Notes under the pieces: model-generated
Seen by the model: the letters and a program-made list of their open reading frames with translations, nothing else
Databases searched by the model: none
What the model was told of the DNA's origin: nothing
Program-made: the position numbers and the translations under genes
Shown here: piece by piece, positions 47,236 to 59,562 of the stretch
Numbering within the stretch: position 1 is the first letter of the stretch
Layout of the letters: each line of letters opens with the position of its first letter
From: Lathyrus oleraceus
Taxonomy: Eukaryota; Streptophyta; Magnoliopsida; Fabales; Fabaceae
Assembly (NCBI RefSeq): GCF_024323335.1
Contig: NC_066581.1
Coordinates: 445,619,816 to 445,683,815, forward strand
Reading direction: 5' to 3'
DNA: 64,000 nucleotides

Positions 47236-48787
47236 TACATAACTTGACTGAATATGTGATTATGTGATAATTGTGGTTATGTGTATATTTGGGAATATAA
47301 TATTGGATTTTAATATTGTACTCCTTGAGTTTGATGGATGTTTGAAACATGTGAAATAGAAGTTGATGAATATTATTTACATGGTTATATAAAGTGTGAT
47401 GAATTCCTTTAATTGTTGATTTAATCATTGTGCTTGATTAATACTTCTTCATAATGATTTGAATTCTCACCCTTTCTGTTTGAATGTTACCTTTACATGG
47501 GTATCGCACAGATACTCAGGAGTAGTATCGCTGAAGTAAGTGGACGGTAGCTCACTCGAGATTAGCTGGAGAGCTGCGGTACTTCGTTTATAGACTAAGT
47601 AGTGAGTCAATGCTCTGGTCATGTAACACTGGGTAGATTGGTAGTATGGAACTCATATCTGATTTGGATACGTTTTATGTTATTAATTGTGAACATCTTT
47701 AAGTGAAAAGATTATTGAGAGATGATTGTGGTATGGGACATGGATCATTTGATGAAATGCATGGATATTCGTTATTTTCCGCTGCGAACGCATATGCTTG
47801 AATATTCATGATAATTGAAATGTGTTATTTTAAATGACCAGGTGTATTGTATATTGATGATGAATGATGTTGGTTTTTGAAAGCTCTTAGTTTTTGAAAA
47901 CGTCGACGTGACGGCCTTTTAGTTTATATACGTGCTTATTTACTCTGATTATGTTAAGTATTTTGGGGTAGAAAAAGGGGTGTTACACAAGACATCTTCC
48001 AAAGGAAGGAAAAAAGGCCAAGTTTCCACACAATACCATGAAAGAGAGGAGACTTACAATCTCACTAGCTAGAATGCTATGCGTTTTTGTGTCACAAATT
48101 TAACACTATGTTAAGCAATCGTAATTGGACTTATGTAGAAGTCACAACTATTTGAGGTCGGGCAATAGAATTTTGGTGTTAATAAATGTCAGAGACACAG
48201 TATAATGGACTATGCTCATGAAACATACCACACACAAAAAGAATATGTAAAGTGGGGGACCTAATCTCATCCATACTTATGTTGATTTTGCAATTAACTA
48301 GCCTTAGGATATAGAGATATATAGGTCCATGACATGAATGAATAAAGAAGGGGAATGAGATGAAGAGGGAGAGGAAATGGATCAAATACAAATTGGACAA
48401 AGTAGGATTTTTACCCAGTTAAGATCATTCATTCATTTTGGGAGATGGAATGTACATTCCATCAATCCCCTAAATCCAATTATCTTAACCTAAAAAAGTC
48501 AAATCAACCTTGACCAAGGCCCAACAACACAAGTCAAACTCACAAAGTCAATTAACATGACTCTACACAATTTATTTGGCATTTAATCAATTAAAATAAT
48601 AAAAATAATGCATTAAATTAAATATGGTTTGTCAAATTCCTAAAACCTCATCAAACCACCAAACAAATGGCTCTGAGATTTATCATAGGTCAAACAATGT
48701 CAAAGGACCTTGGAGAAAAGTTTTCAGAATTTTTGGAAACTTAAAAGCATTTTTAAATAATTAAAAATATTCATAAAATAAATTAAA

Positions 48788-49732
48788 TCATGAACGTCCC
48801 TCATAGACTCCTTCCTCTAACTGCATACCCATAGTTTCACCTTCCTTATTTCTAGTGATACTGGATCCATTTTTCTTGCTTGGCGATACCTCTTCCTTAG
48901 ACAAACGTCCCTCATAGACTCCTTCCTCTAACTGAATCCTCATGTTTACTATCTTAGTAAAGTCACTAGGGGCACTAGCAATCATGCGCTCGTAATAAAA
49001 CGAACTTAGGGTCTTAAGGAAAATATTTGTCATCTCTTTCTCTGCAAACAGAGGATTGATCTGAGTAGCAAGCTCTCTCCACCTCTAGGAATACTATTTG
49101 AATGTCTCTTTATCCTTTTGAGACATAGACCTCAACTGGTCTCTATCAGGAACTATGTCCATATTGTACTTATACTGCTTCACAAATGCTTCGCCCAAAT
49201 CATTAAATATGTGAACACTTGCACTATCCAACCCCATGTACCACCTCAGAGCAACACCAATCAGATTGTCTTGGAGATAGTGAATTAATAATTGATCATT
49301 ATTAGTCTGCGTTGATATTTCCTGGCATACATGACAATATGGCTAAGTGGACTAGTGTTTCCCTTATACTTTTCAAAGTCAGGGACTTTGAACTTCATCG
49401 GGATCTTGACATTCGGAACTAAGAAAAGTTCAGAATCACTCTTACCAAATCAAATTTTTACCTCTCAGAGTCTCTAATTCATTTCGCAGCTCAAGGAACT
49501 GGTCATTCATCTCGTCCATCTTCTCATAAATATCCGGACCCTCAAACGGCTCGGAATGGTAGATGGTGTCCTCTACACGAGGCAAAGTGTGAACAACTGG
49601 AGGTGGAACAGACATGACCGGGCTAGATGTCGACATGGAAGCAAAAGTAGGCACAAATCCTTCTGGCACAAAGTTTAGTGGGATTTCCCACGGGAATCCG
49701 GCAGGCATAGTCACAGCAAACTGAGTGGCAGG
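48788..49732 (-). pseudogene. gag: Tat/Ogre gag scrap
   Basis: The minus strand shows the same gag order as Ogre-1: FVPEGFVPTFASMSTSSPVM, HSEPFEGPDIYEKMDEMND, a degraded middle, then FYYERMIASAPSDFTKIV and LEEGVYEGRLSKEE. Stops and frame changes occur between 49040 and 49440. A local duplication repeats the LEEGVYEGR segment 111 bp apart (48791 and 48902). Cut by an LTR at 49733. Confidence 0.85.
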
Positions 49733-50502
49733 TGTAACACCCCAATTTTGACTCTAAGATCCCTCCTGCAACATCATCATATGCATTAGCATTGGGTTCA
49801 TACCTTGGCATCCTCCTCACCCCTCTTTCTTTGGGTGTGTTTTGGCAGAGATCACCAAGCACCATGTGATTGTATCCTACTTGTATATTATCATCTTTAC
49901 AAACCGAAATACCAAAAATATGTCTTTGCATTTACTCTTTTATAGGTAGGGCATGGTCCCCATTGATCTAGCAAGCTCATATCTACGGTTTAAGACCCTC
50001 ATGGCTAAAAGCACAACCAAGGATGGATCCACAATGTCTCAAAGCATCATATATGAGTCCCCATGATCTTCATATGTTACTTTGATCAAGTATTCTTCAA
50101 GAGTTTGGAGGTAGTTTGCCTTGGAAACCCTAGTTTGTCTAAGTGTCGTGAGTAACTTCTTCAACACCATACCTCACCAATTGATCAAATTTATCAAGGG
50201 AAACTTCAAATTTCATCATCTTATGCATATATGATCTACCATGAGCCAAAAAGTCAAGAGAATAGGAAGTTAGCAAGATGGTTGATGGTGGTTGGTCAGA
50301 TGAATTCATCTGATCAAAACTGGGTCTCCCTAGACCCTATCTCCTATAATTTTCACCATGTGAAACTTATTCCAAGAGAAACGTTACTCTAAATGATATT
50401 CCAAACAACTTTCATGTTGAGACCTAGAGCTAGTTTTTCTTGGAAAATCATTTTCCATGTGGAAACATTACAGGTTATTTTGTCTAAACCCTAATCTGAA
50501 AG
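49733..50502 (+). mobile_element. 5' LTR remnant of a deleted Tat/Ogre element
   Basis: Starts TGTAACACCCCAATTTTGAC. The sequence is the plus-strand counterpart of the LTR fragment at 41567-43697 (for example TCCTATAATTTTCACCATGTG and its reverse complement near 43075). Homology ends near 50502, after which gag coding sequence follows. Most of the LTR, PBS, leader, ORF1 and gag N-terminus are therefore missing. Confidence 0.75.
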
Positions 50503-50532
50503 TCATTTTCCATGTGGAAACATTATAGGTTA
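50448..50532 (+). repeat. Junction duplication (30 bp, spacing 55)
   Basis: TCATTTTCCATGTGGAAACA plus ten more bases occurs at 50448-50477 and 50503-50532 with one difference. The second copy sits exactly between LTR and gag, as filler DNA at a deletion joint. Confidence 0.85.
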
Positions 50533-51639
50533 CGACGACAGTTTTAGTAAGAAGAAGGATAATGAAGCAAACATAATCATTAGTGGGAGGCAGAGGAGGC
50601 CTCAGACCAAAAGAAGTCAACCACCCCGTCAACATCATCATCAAGTATCATCAGTAATCCCAGTATTTTCCACCAATCAATCAACACCAATTCAATAACA
50701 ACAGCGTCAACAATAGCCACAACAACGAGCAAACACCTACAACAATAACAATACCTATGACATATGCAGAGCTTTGTCCATCGTTGGTTCTCAAGAACCT
50801 GTTACAACCAAGAAATCCGCCACAAATTCCTGAACCACTTCCATGGTGGTACAAGCCTAACCTCCGTTGTGCTTTTCATCAAAGAGCACCCGGACATGAC
50901 ATTGAGAACTGCTATCCACTCAAATATGAAGTTCAAAATCTAGTGAAGAGTGGAATGGGGTCCTTTGAGGACCGTGCATCTAATGTGAAAGCAAATCCAC
51001 TGCCAGCGCATGGAAATTCATCTGTTAATATGGTAGATGGTTGTCCTGGGGAGTTCAAAGTGTTTGATGTCCATTTCATCAAAAGGTCTTTGGTGACGAT
51101 GCATAGGGACATTTGTATGGTAAGCGATTGTGAGCATGACCATGATGGTTGTGCTATCTGTAATGTCAACCCGGGGGGTTCTATGATTGTGAAAAGAGAC
51201 ATCCAACAGTTGATGGATGAGGGTATGGTTCAGATTATTCAATCCCATCATGTAGATGACGATGTGAATGTGATCGTTCCAGTGTTTAAGAATCCCGAGA
51301 GGGTGGTGATTCAGTATGATAGCAGTAACAGTAACAACATCAACCAAAGATCGGTATCGTCATTGGTCATACGGTTTGCAGGCCCAGTCCCGTATTCATC
51401 CGATAAGGTTGTTCCGTATCAGTATAATGCAACTATGTTGAAGGATGGTCAAGAGGTCCCGTTACCTACAACCAGTTATGTTGTGAGCATTGTCGATGTT
51501 ACTAAGGTGACCCGGAGCGGTCGAGTGTTTGGGTCGGTGTTCCCAAAAGATGTAGAAGATTCAACAGTTGGTAAGAAGGTGGAAGTACCTGCAGTTGATC
51601 CGGTTAGTGCTCCAATGTGTTAGTCTGGTTAATCCAGCA
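50533..51639 (+). pseudogene. gag: gag C-terminal part of deletion derivative
   Basis: Starts inside the basic/glutamine-rich gag tail (degraded, with TAA and TAG stops before 50757), then a frame open from 50757 with the zinc-knuckle-like CAFHQRAPGHDIENC (about 50869-50913), SLVTMHRDICM, CEHDHDGCAIC (51132-51164) and TRSGRVF. TAG at 51621-51623 stops it, and the same frame goes on into the protease linker. The closest relative in this window is Ogre-1 gag. Confidence 0.85.
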
Positions 51640-51641
51640 AT

Positions 51642-52680
51642 TTGAAGACTAATGATTATGATGAGGTACTTAGGCTGATAAAGAAGAGTGAGTTGAACAT
51701 GGTGGATCAGTTGCTCCAAACCCCCTCAAAGATTTCAGTACTGTCTCTACTTATGAATTCAGAAGCGCACAGAGAAGCACTACAAAGAGTTCTAGAGAAA
51801 GCTTTCGTGGAACATGATGTTACGGTGGATCAGTTTGATCATATTGTAGCTAACATCACTTCCTACAATAGTCTCAACTTCATATTGTAGCTAACATCAC
51901 TTCTTGCAAAGATGATGCTTTATCCAATGTATTGGTTGACACCTGGTCTTCTTTGAATGTGCTTCCAAAGTTAACTCTTCCAAAGTTGCCATATCAAGGA
52001 TCGCCCATGAGGTATAGAGGTGTAATCGTCAAAGCTTTTGACGGTTTATGCAAGACAGTGATAGGTGAAGTGAACCTTCCGGTGAATAAAGGTCGGTGTG
52101 ACTTCCAGATTACTTTTCAAGTAATGGATATCCACCTGGCCTACAGTTGTCTGTTGGGAAGGCCATGGATTCATGAGGCGGGAGCTGTTACTTCCACTTT
52201 GCATCAGAAACTCAAATTTGTCAAAAATGGGAAGCTTGTTATTGTTGGCGGGGAAAAGGCGTTGTTGGTTAGCCACCTGTCATATTTCTCTTACGTTGAA
52301 GCTGAGGATGAGGTTGGGACTCCATTCCAAGCCTTATCTATTGTTGTTGAAAAGAGAGTTGGGGCACCTATGTCCTCATTGAAAGATGCAAGGAAGATTG
52401 TTGGAGAAGGTAATATGGATCAGTGGGGGCGCATGGTAGAGGTCTCCGACAACAAGAACAAAACCGATCTGGGTTTTCTACAAGGTTCATCAACTGCTAG
52501 ATCAGAAGATATGCAACTTAGCTTCCGTAGCGGAGGGTTCATTCATGGTAATAAACAACACTTAGCTGTAGTGCTAGAGGATGACGAAGAAGATGATTGC
52601 ACCAATTTTGTGATGCATGGAAAGGCTTGCAACAATTGGGATGCTGTTGATATTCCTATTATTTTGCATCAATCTAAGTA
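51642..52680 (+). pseudogene. Protease of deletion derivative, active site altered
   Basis: Linker (DEVLRLIKKSELNMVDQLLQTPSK) and aspartic protease. Active-site DTGSS reads DTWSS at about 51940-51954. A 23-bp duplication (51840-51862 and 51881-51903) replaces a stretch present in the other two copies and shifts the frame. Conserved LLGRPWIHEAGAVTSTLHQK is at about 52153-52212. Ends at the TAA that overlaps the donor GTAAT (52678). Not catalytically competent as it stands. Confidence 0.85.
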
Positions 52681-52932
52681 ATTGCTTTTGTTTGTTTTAA
52701 AAAATCCTTCTCCTATGTCTAAGGGGGAAGTGAACATTCTTAGGCATTTCAAATTTGATGATCAATAAAATTAATTCTATTCATCCACATATATGATGTT
52801 TTGTTTTACTTTTTGCTTTATTCTGAAAATGATAATCACAAAAAACATAAATAAACAATATAATTGTCCATCTGCATAATGTTTGGTCACAAATTCACTT
52901 CTCTAAAATCAAAATATCAGATCGTTATGCAG
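52678..52932 (+). other. Putative pro-RT intron, third copy
   Basis: GTAATT at 52678 (AAG TAA with the stop in the donor) to GTTATGCAG at 52932; 255 bp. Removal joins AA to G and continues LVPNPIEYND in the RT frame. Confidence 0.65.
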
Positions 52933-53611
52933 GTTGGTTCCTAACCCCATTGAATACAATGATCCTTCTCCTTCTCCAAATTTTGAATTCCATGTGTTTA
53001 AGGCCGAGGAGGGAAGTGATGAAGAAGTGAGTGGTGAATTGTCTCGTGTTCTTGAGCATGGAGGAAAAGCCATTCAACCATTCAAAGAGCAGACTGAGTT
53101 AGTCAACTTGGGTTCCGAGGATGATGTGAAGGAAGTCAAGATTGGGTCTCGACTATGTCCAGATGCGAAGAAGGATTTGGTTGATCTTCTTCAAGAGTAT
53201 TCAGATGTGTTTGCTTGGTCCTATCAAGACATGCCTGGTTTGGATTCTGAGATTGTGGAGCATAGATTGCCGTTGAAGCCATAGTGCCCGCCAATCAAGT
53301 AGAAGTTGAGAAGAACACATTCTGATATGGCAATGAAGATCAAAGAAGAAGTGCAAAAGCAGATTGATGTCGGTTTCCTTGTGACCGCTGAGTATCCGCA
53401 ATGGGTTGCCAACATTGTGCCCGGGCCAAAGAAAGATGGAAAAGTCCGCATATGTGTTGATTATAGAGATTTGAATAAAGCCAGTCCGAAAGATGATTTC
53501 CCTCTGCCGCACATTGATATGTTGGTAGACAATACTGCTAAATTCAAAGTCTTTTCATTTATGGAGGGAGTTTCTGGATATAATCAGATCAAAATGGCAC
53601 CCGAAGATACT
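52933..53611 (+). pseudogene. pol: RT N-terminal part of deletion derivative
   Basis: Acidic linker, VFAWSYQDMPGLDSEIVEHRL, then RT up to MAPED including VDYRDLNKASPKDDFPLPHI (about 53457-53516). Stops: TAG at 53282-53284 and TAG at 53300-53302 (glutamine CAG in Tat-1). Truncated at about 53611, before the YVDD motif, by joining to an LTR fragment. Confidence 0.88.
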
Positions 53612-54707
53612 ATGTTGGAAAAAAATCCATTTGGAGTTTCGGAAATTGTGAAAACTGGTCATGAAGTTTGATGTACAAAACATGTCTTTGAAAATTTTGT
53701 CAAAAGTGACCAACTTCAAACCCTTCTGTTTCAGTGATGCAAGCCTCAAATGGAAAAGCCTCCAACATCAAAGTTGTACATCATTTCAAGATGATCAATT
53801 TCGAATTAAATTTTGCATCATTTGGATTTTTGATGAGAAAGTTATGGGCACTTGAAGTTGAACATTTTTCACATTTCAATGGTTTTGGTCCAAAGTGACC
53901 TATAATGTTTTGTATTATCACATGTGTTTCTTTTGGGATTATGAAATTTTGTCCAAAATAAAATTTGAATTATACATTCTACGCTTTCCAATTCAATTGG
54001 TCTAACCTCAAAATCATAAAAAATGAAAAAGTTAGGTCCTTGGGAAGTTGACCCAAAATTAGGGTTTCAATCAAAATGATCTATAATGTTTTATAATGAA
54101 TGATGATCTTCCAAGTTTCAAATGAATTTTTGATGAACATGAAAGTTGTTCATATGGTTCTTAAGAACGCGTTTTCTCTTTGGGTCATCCTCATTTGTCA
54201 AACACATCAAAAGTTAGGTCTCATTGGGTTTCAATTTGGTCAGATGAATTGACTGGTCAACTTCTCAAGGCCAAACTCCAAATCTTGATGAATGAATGAT
54301 TGAGGATACTCACATAGGCTCATATATGAATAAAATAATTAATGAAAGAACTTCCCTTGATTGAATTTGATCATAGGTTGAGGTTGCTTCATGAGCAAGG
54401 CACAATCAATGTACAGTTGAATTAGGGTTTCCTTGGGAAACAAGCCTCAAGCCCTTTGGTTTATCTTGATTAAATGGAAAATTGAGATACTTAGGAGACA
54501 TATATGATGATTGAGAGATTTATAAACCATTGTCATGCTTGCTTTCATCTTCATCTGGCCACTTCATTGAGCATAGGCACCTCCTAGGAGCCTTGGATCA
54601 CATGACTGCTTATGCTTCAAAACAAAAGATGTTAGTGACATATTTTTGTGCTTTTGGTTAGTAAACAAAAAAGGAAAATCAATAATAAACAATTCAAGCA
54701 TGCTTGG
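53612..54707 (-). mobile_element. Ogre-type LTR fragment
   Basis: Minus-oriented LTR sequence matching 40340-41433 of the Ogre-1 LTR block by block (AAAATCCATTTGGAGTTT, CAAGCATGCTTGG at the end). Cut on the left by the RT joint and on the right by Ogre-2. No genes. Confidence 0.8.
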
Positions 54708-55778
54708 TGTAAGACCCCAAATTTGTCCCTAAGATCCCTCATGGCATCATAACATTGCATTGCATAGCCTCAAGGATCATTGAGCATCTTGGCTCCCTTT
54801 CCCTTTGGGTAGGGATCTCTTGTGAGTGGTTTGAGATCACCAAGCATGCTTGAATTGTATATCATTGTTTTTCTTGTTTTATTTACTAACCAAAAGCACA
54901 AAAATATGTCACTAATATCTTTTGTTTGTAGCTTAAGCAATCACCAGGTCAAGAGCTTCAAGAAGATCCTTTGTGCAAGAGATGAGCAATTTCACCAAGT
55001 GGTAGAGGCTCAAGTTAATCAAGACATTTCAAGGTCATCTAAGGACCAAAAGTCAACTATGCAGTCATCTGAGGACTATGAGGTGGGGAAATGAGTTGAG
55101 ACACATCAATCATGTTTAAATGGTGGCCATTCATCATTCTAAGCATCCATCTTGAAGATTCAAAGGTCATGGCAAAAGTTACTAAAAATGGAAAATGGCC
55201 TATAATTCAAAGTTTCCAAATTTGGCAAGTTTTGGTCCACTTTCAACTTGACTTGTCAATATCAAAGTAGTTTCAAATGGATTTTTGGTGAACATGTAAG
55301 TTGTAGATCCTTGTCTCCCCTTTCCAAAATGTCCTAATTCATGTCCATATGATGAATGGTTGAGGAGTTATGGTCATTTGATCACAAAGTGTGCATGGAA
55401 ATTCAAAATGGCATAACTTTTGATGTAATGCTTCAAATTGGCCCATTCTTTTTGCAAAGTGCTTCTCATGTTCAAGGCATCTCAAAGTAACATCATTTGG
55501 CTCAATTGTGCAAAGGAATCATGGTCAAATGTTCATTATTTCACACATGTTCATTTTGAAGGAAATCTTCACCATTCATTCTTGGCTTAAGATGTAAGCA
55601 AATTAATGTTCAAATCCTAGCCCTTGGTTGTTCATGAGTGAATTAAAAGCTTAACATGGAGTTGATCACGTGTATTATGGGCATGTGATCTCATTTTGCA
55701 TTTTGGCAAGATGTTTCATATCTCACTAATCATGATTAATCAATGGAAAACGTGATTAGCATTGTCATTAGCAAGGGA

Positions 55779-55786
55779 TATAAAAA
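55779..55786 (+). promoter_or_regulatory. TATA box of Ogre-2 LTR
   Basis: TATAAAAA followed by CAGAAACCCTAATC; same TATA/AAACCCTAA layout as in the other LTRs. Confidence 0.6.
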
Positions 55787-57894
55787 CAGAAACCCTAATC
55801 ATAACTGCAAGAAAACAACCAATTTCAGATCAAAATTCAAGAACTCTCTCAAAATTCTCTCTCTTCGATTTGCATTTTTCTTCACACAAACCTCAAAGAT
55901 TCTTACATATTCTTGATCCCCATGCTTCACTGATCAAGAATCATCCATTATTTGGTGCAATTCATCAAGATTTCGAGCAGTTCAAGAGCAATATTATGTG
56001 GATCGGATTTGGAAATTGAGGTGTGTTCAAGAGGTTTCAACCGTTTCTTTTTGCATAAAGCTTCAAAGGAAGTGTAGAGGAAGTGATATGGAGCAGCTAA
56101 GCACGTGAGGACACGATTTCTGAAAGCTCCATTTCCAGGTGATGCTATTTTCGATCTCTCCTTTTGCTGTTTTCAGGATGTAGACTTGTAGATCTCGTTG
56201 AGTAGGTCATGTACATATGCTTAGAATTGAAAATGAGTGAGTATTGAAGATGTTAGGTTGACTGAAAGTTTGGATCTAGAAAAGGTTTCCCTTCGATCTG
56301 CAAAATCTATGAGAAATTAGGAGAAACGGATGTGAGATTTGGAACCAGCATTGAAAACTGAGTGGAATGATATAGGCCTTGTGGAATTCTGGAAAATTGC
56401 ATGGCGGCGCCGCCGCGTGAGTCGTCGGAGAAGACGACCGGAGCTGTAGCTCCGGTGTCTGTGCATACTTAGGGTTTTGATGATGTGTAAGCCATGTGTG
56501 CCTTGCGTGTGAGAATGATTGGACGAGAGCGCTTTGACTGAAGCCACGCAAGCATGGACCGCTGAGTGGGATGCTGAGTCGTTTAATGAAACGACGTGTT
56601 TCAAGGATTTGAATGTGGACCGTAGATCTTAAGCGCGCGCCATATCGTGTGGTCTATGATTTTTCTGGATTTATTTGAATTAATTGCATTTCCCTCCATT
56701 TTCCATGCATTTTCCAATTATTTTGGTTATCTTGTAAAATTAATAAAAAATACAAAAATAGTCCAAATGAGTCCCAATTTTTTTCATGGATTTATATTGA
56801 TGTCTACTTTTTTATGATGTTAATTTCATGAATTTTGGATGTCTGGATTTTTATGTGTGTATTTTTGAATCCATGTGGTGCCAAATTGATATAGTGTATT
56901 CAATGTGTTGTGAAATTCTCTATGTTGAACCTTCTGATCAAATTTTTTGCATACATGACATTCATACATGACATGAATTATTGGTCACTGGTTTGGATTT
57001 TTTCTCACATGTTATCATCATTTTTGACACATAGAGAAAAGTGTGACAATTTGTGTCACATTTTTGACATTGAATTGGTGCATTTTTATTCACATAGCAT
57101 TTGCATCATTCAGGACTTGATTTTTTGCATATTGAACATTCATGGCATGAGCAACTTATACAAAATATCTCAAAGTCATTGCATGCATTTCTGATTTGGT
57201 ATGAATTTTCTAAGTTGGAAGCTCATTTTGTGCATATTTTTTAGGCTTTTTGAAGCATTTGATCGATATTTGGAGTATGGTGGATCTTTGGCCATGGTGA
57301 TTGGTGTTTAGGGGTTCATATGGTTCTGTTTGGGGATTGTGATTTGATTCATCTCATGCCATTGGTTGTTTATGATTTGTTGTGTTGATTGGATGTACAT
57401 AAACTAACTTTGTTTTGTGTTTCAGGTTTGGATAGTCATCATTGATGATTGGGTTTGCTCTCACCTTGTGAGATGCATTGAGTACTGACCTATTTTTTTT
57501 TTGTAGGTTTTAATTGATGTGGTGAGCTCATGAGCTCTTTTGAGTGCTAGGGCACTTATGCACTGAATTGTGTAACTGTTAGAGGGTTTCACTGTTTGTC
57601 TGCTGGTTTTATGACTGAAGTACTAACTGTTTAGTCTTTGTACAGGTACCTTAGTTGCTTGCTTGCTTTAGCTCTTGCTTCAGCATTGGATTATGGTTGA
57701 CACACCACTTAGGTAGTTAGCTTCTTACTTCATGTAGTTTGAAGTCCTGTCACCTTTTTGGCAGGCATTTTGCTGGCAAGTCCTCCTTCAGAGGCTCTGT
57801 TTGTGTTTGTTTAAAATTATGCTCAAAGACCTCCAAGAAGAGGCATGTGTTATTTGTTAAGATCTCAAAGAGAAGAGGAAATTGACGGATAAAA

Positions 57895-57913
57895 GGGATT
57901 AGTAGCCAATCCC
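57895..57913 (+). promoter_or_regulatory. Conserved LTR hairpin in Ogre-2
   Basis: GGGATT loop AATCCC within the block AATTGACGGATAAAAGGGAT to CCCCCGTTATTCAGTGTGTC, nearly the same as 4849-4896 in Tat-1. Confidence 0.55.
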
Positions 57914-59544
57914 CCGTTATTCAGTGTGTCGTTCTTTATGCTCGCACTACGTGCTGATGCTTCTGAACATGTGCCCCAGATCTTTGTCCAGGGTCTGTCA
58001 AGTGGAAAAGGTTCCCACTTTCTGGATCCCCACACTTTCTTTGTCATGAGCTCACCCTGGCCAGGGTTAAGAGCATGAGATCTCATCCTCATTACCGAAT
58101 TGATCAGCTTCACCCTAACGTTCAATGTTAGTGGTTAAGAGCTACATATTACCCTTTACAGTTTGGCTTGTTTGTCGAGGTTGACATGACCCCTCTTGAC
58201 TAAAGCCCACCCATTGTTTGAGCCTCTTGTATGGATATAATGTGTGATGTTTGTTTACTTGTGAGTTAAGTTCTTGTTAGAGACCTCAACTTAGGGATGT
58301 TGATTGCATTACAACTATTAGGCTTGAGTCTTAATCTCCCTATTAGTTTGTTGTTTCCCTGGTCTCTGGTTAGGAGAGTGTTTTACCCCATGGAACTTTT
58401 GATATGTGTGCTCTTGAACTAGGAGTTTCCATTTGAGCTTAATTGGAGGATCATTACTATGTTCATCCAAGTGGAAGATACAATATACATTGAGGATCTC
58501 TTATGAGACTTGTTTGATTGCTTATACTTTGTGCTTGCGTATTCCAAAGGATGGGAGCCAATTGGATCATCAATATGATCTCAAGAGAGGAACTCCTAGT
58601 GTGGTTTCATTTCATATCTCTCATCTTTTTGTTTTCCTTAGGACTTAGCCCTTCTTCTTCATCTCCCCACTCTAACCCAAGCCAAAACCCTTTTGTGCAA
58701 ACATTTAACCTTTGTTTTCAACATTAGAAACCTAAGCCTTATGCTTTTGATTTTCAAACTTTCTTTTCATAACACTCATTTTGAATTGAATCTTTAAGTC
58801 AACTTTGACCACTTTTGTATATACTTCTAATTGGTAAACATAACCTGTTCAAATTTCCCTTTTGTGGTTCTAGTGGCCACTTTCTTAATCAAAATTTTCC
58901 ATAACCTTTAGCTATTAGGTTTGAGTTATCCTTGTGGTAGATGTAATACTCACCTATATCCTTAGTGATGGACACTGAGTCTTCCATGCTTATTATAAGG
59001 TTAACCCCTCACTAGCATGTTGAAGCTATCCTCACATGGTGGATTTGTGGTTTGGTTGAGTTTTCTCCTGTTGATAACAAAAGACCTTAAGGCTTTTGGA
59101 CCAATCAATTCACCAATTTGTTTTGAGATTTTTACCCCGAACTACGAGGTTTTGATCCTAATATTTTTATAAGATGGTACGTAGGCAATGGGTTTATCCA
59201 TCCAAACACAAAATGTAAATAACTTGTACATTCTCTTCTCATCTCTTCAATCATGTTTGCACAAATAAAATTTTCACAAGACAAACTACCTTACAACAAG
59301 TATGAAAAGGGCTCCCTAGGAGTACCTAGGATGTTTTGGGTGCCTAACACCTTCCCATTGCATAACCAACCCCCTTACCCAGATCTCTGTTTCTTTTATT
59401 AGTTTTGTTAAAACTATTAGGTTTTTGTTCGCTTTCTAACCATTCCTTTGGATAAATAGAAGTGCCATGGCGACTCGACTTGTATGGTTTACCTTAGATT
59501 TAGTCAATATCTCCAATGGTAACGAATACCCCGCTACAGAAAAG

Positions 59545-59562
59545 TGGCGACTCTGCTGGGGA
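59545..59562 (+). promoter_or_regulatory. Ogre-2 primer-binding site
   Basis: TGGCGACTCTGCTGGGGA, six bases after the LTR end; arginine-tRNA type. Confidence 0.9.

Larger units (their letters stand above)
45303..47987 (+). mobile_element. Solo LTR, probable Ty3/gypsy chromovirus type
   Basis: Ends TGTAACAACCC and GGGGTGTTACA form a terminal inverted repeat typical of plant chromovirus LTRs. Flanks CATGA (45298-45302) and CAAGA (47988-47992) match at 4 of 5 bases, and the sequence on both sides is one Ogre-type LTR. 2685 bp with no internal domain, so it is a solo LTR. Strand is assigned from the TGTAACA start and is tentative. It carries three tandem-repeat blocks. Confidence 0.75.
43833..48787 (-). 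mobile_element. Ogre-type LTR, truncated, with solo-LTR insertion
   Basis: On the minus strand it ends ...TTACTGTTACA at 43833. 43880-44060 matches the 3' end of the Ogre-1 LTR (GTCGCCACCGC, TAAGGGGGTT, AGCACCCAAA, AGGGAGCCC blocks), and 48090-48180 matches 38250-38340. The solo LTR at 45303-47987 splits it. The 5' part of this LTR is missing: it joins a gag scrap near 48788. No genes. Confidence 0.7.
54708..59538 (+). mobile_element. Ogre-2 5' LTR
   Basis: 4831 bp, TGTAAGACCCCAAATTTG to CCCCGCTACA, followed by the PBS. Nearly the same length as the Ogre-1 LTR (4874). Contains a TATA-like box, the hairpin block shared with Tat-1, and the conserved end block (ACCTAGGATGTTTTGGGTG to CCCCCTTACCCAGATCTCTG). 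It inserted into the minus LTR fragment to its left. No genes inside. Confidence 0.88.

Noticed and set aside
45303..47987. DNA transposon because of TGTAACA/TGTTACA inverted ends
   Set aside because: TG...CA ends, a 5-bp target duplication and size fit an LTR better; no transposase.
55762..56019. Small host protein gene at 55762 with TATA upstream
   Set aside because: It lies in the transcribed part of the Ogre-2 LTR; the TATA box is the LTR promoter and the frame has no similarity I recognise.
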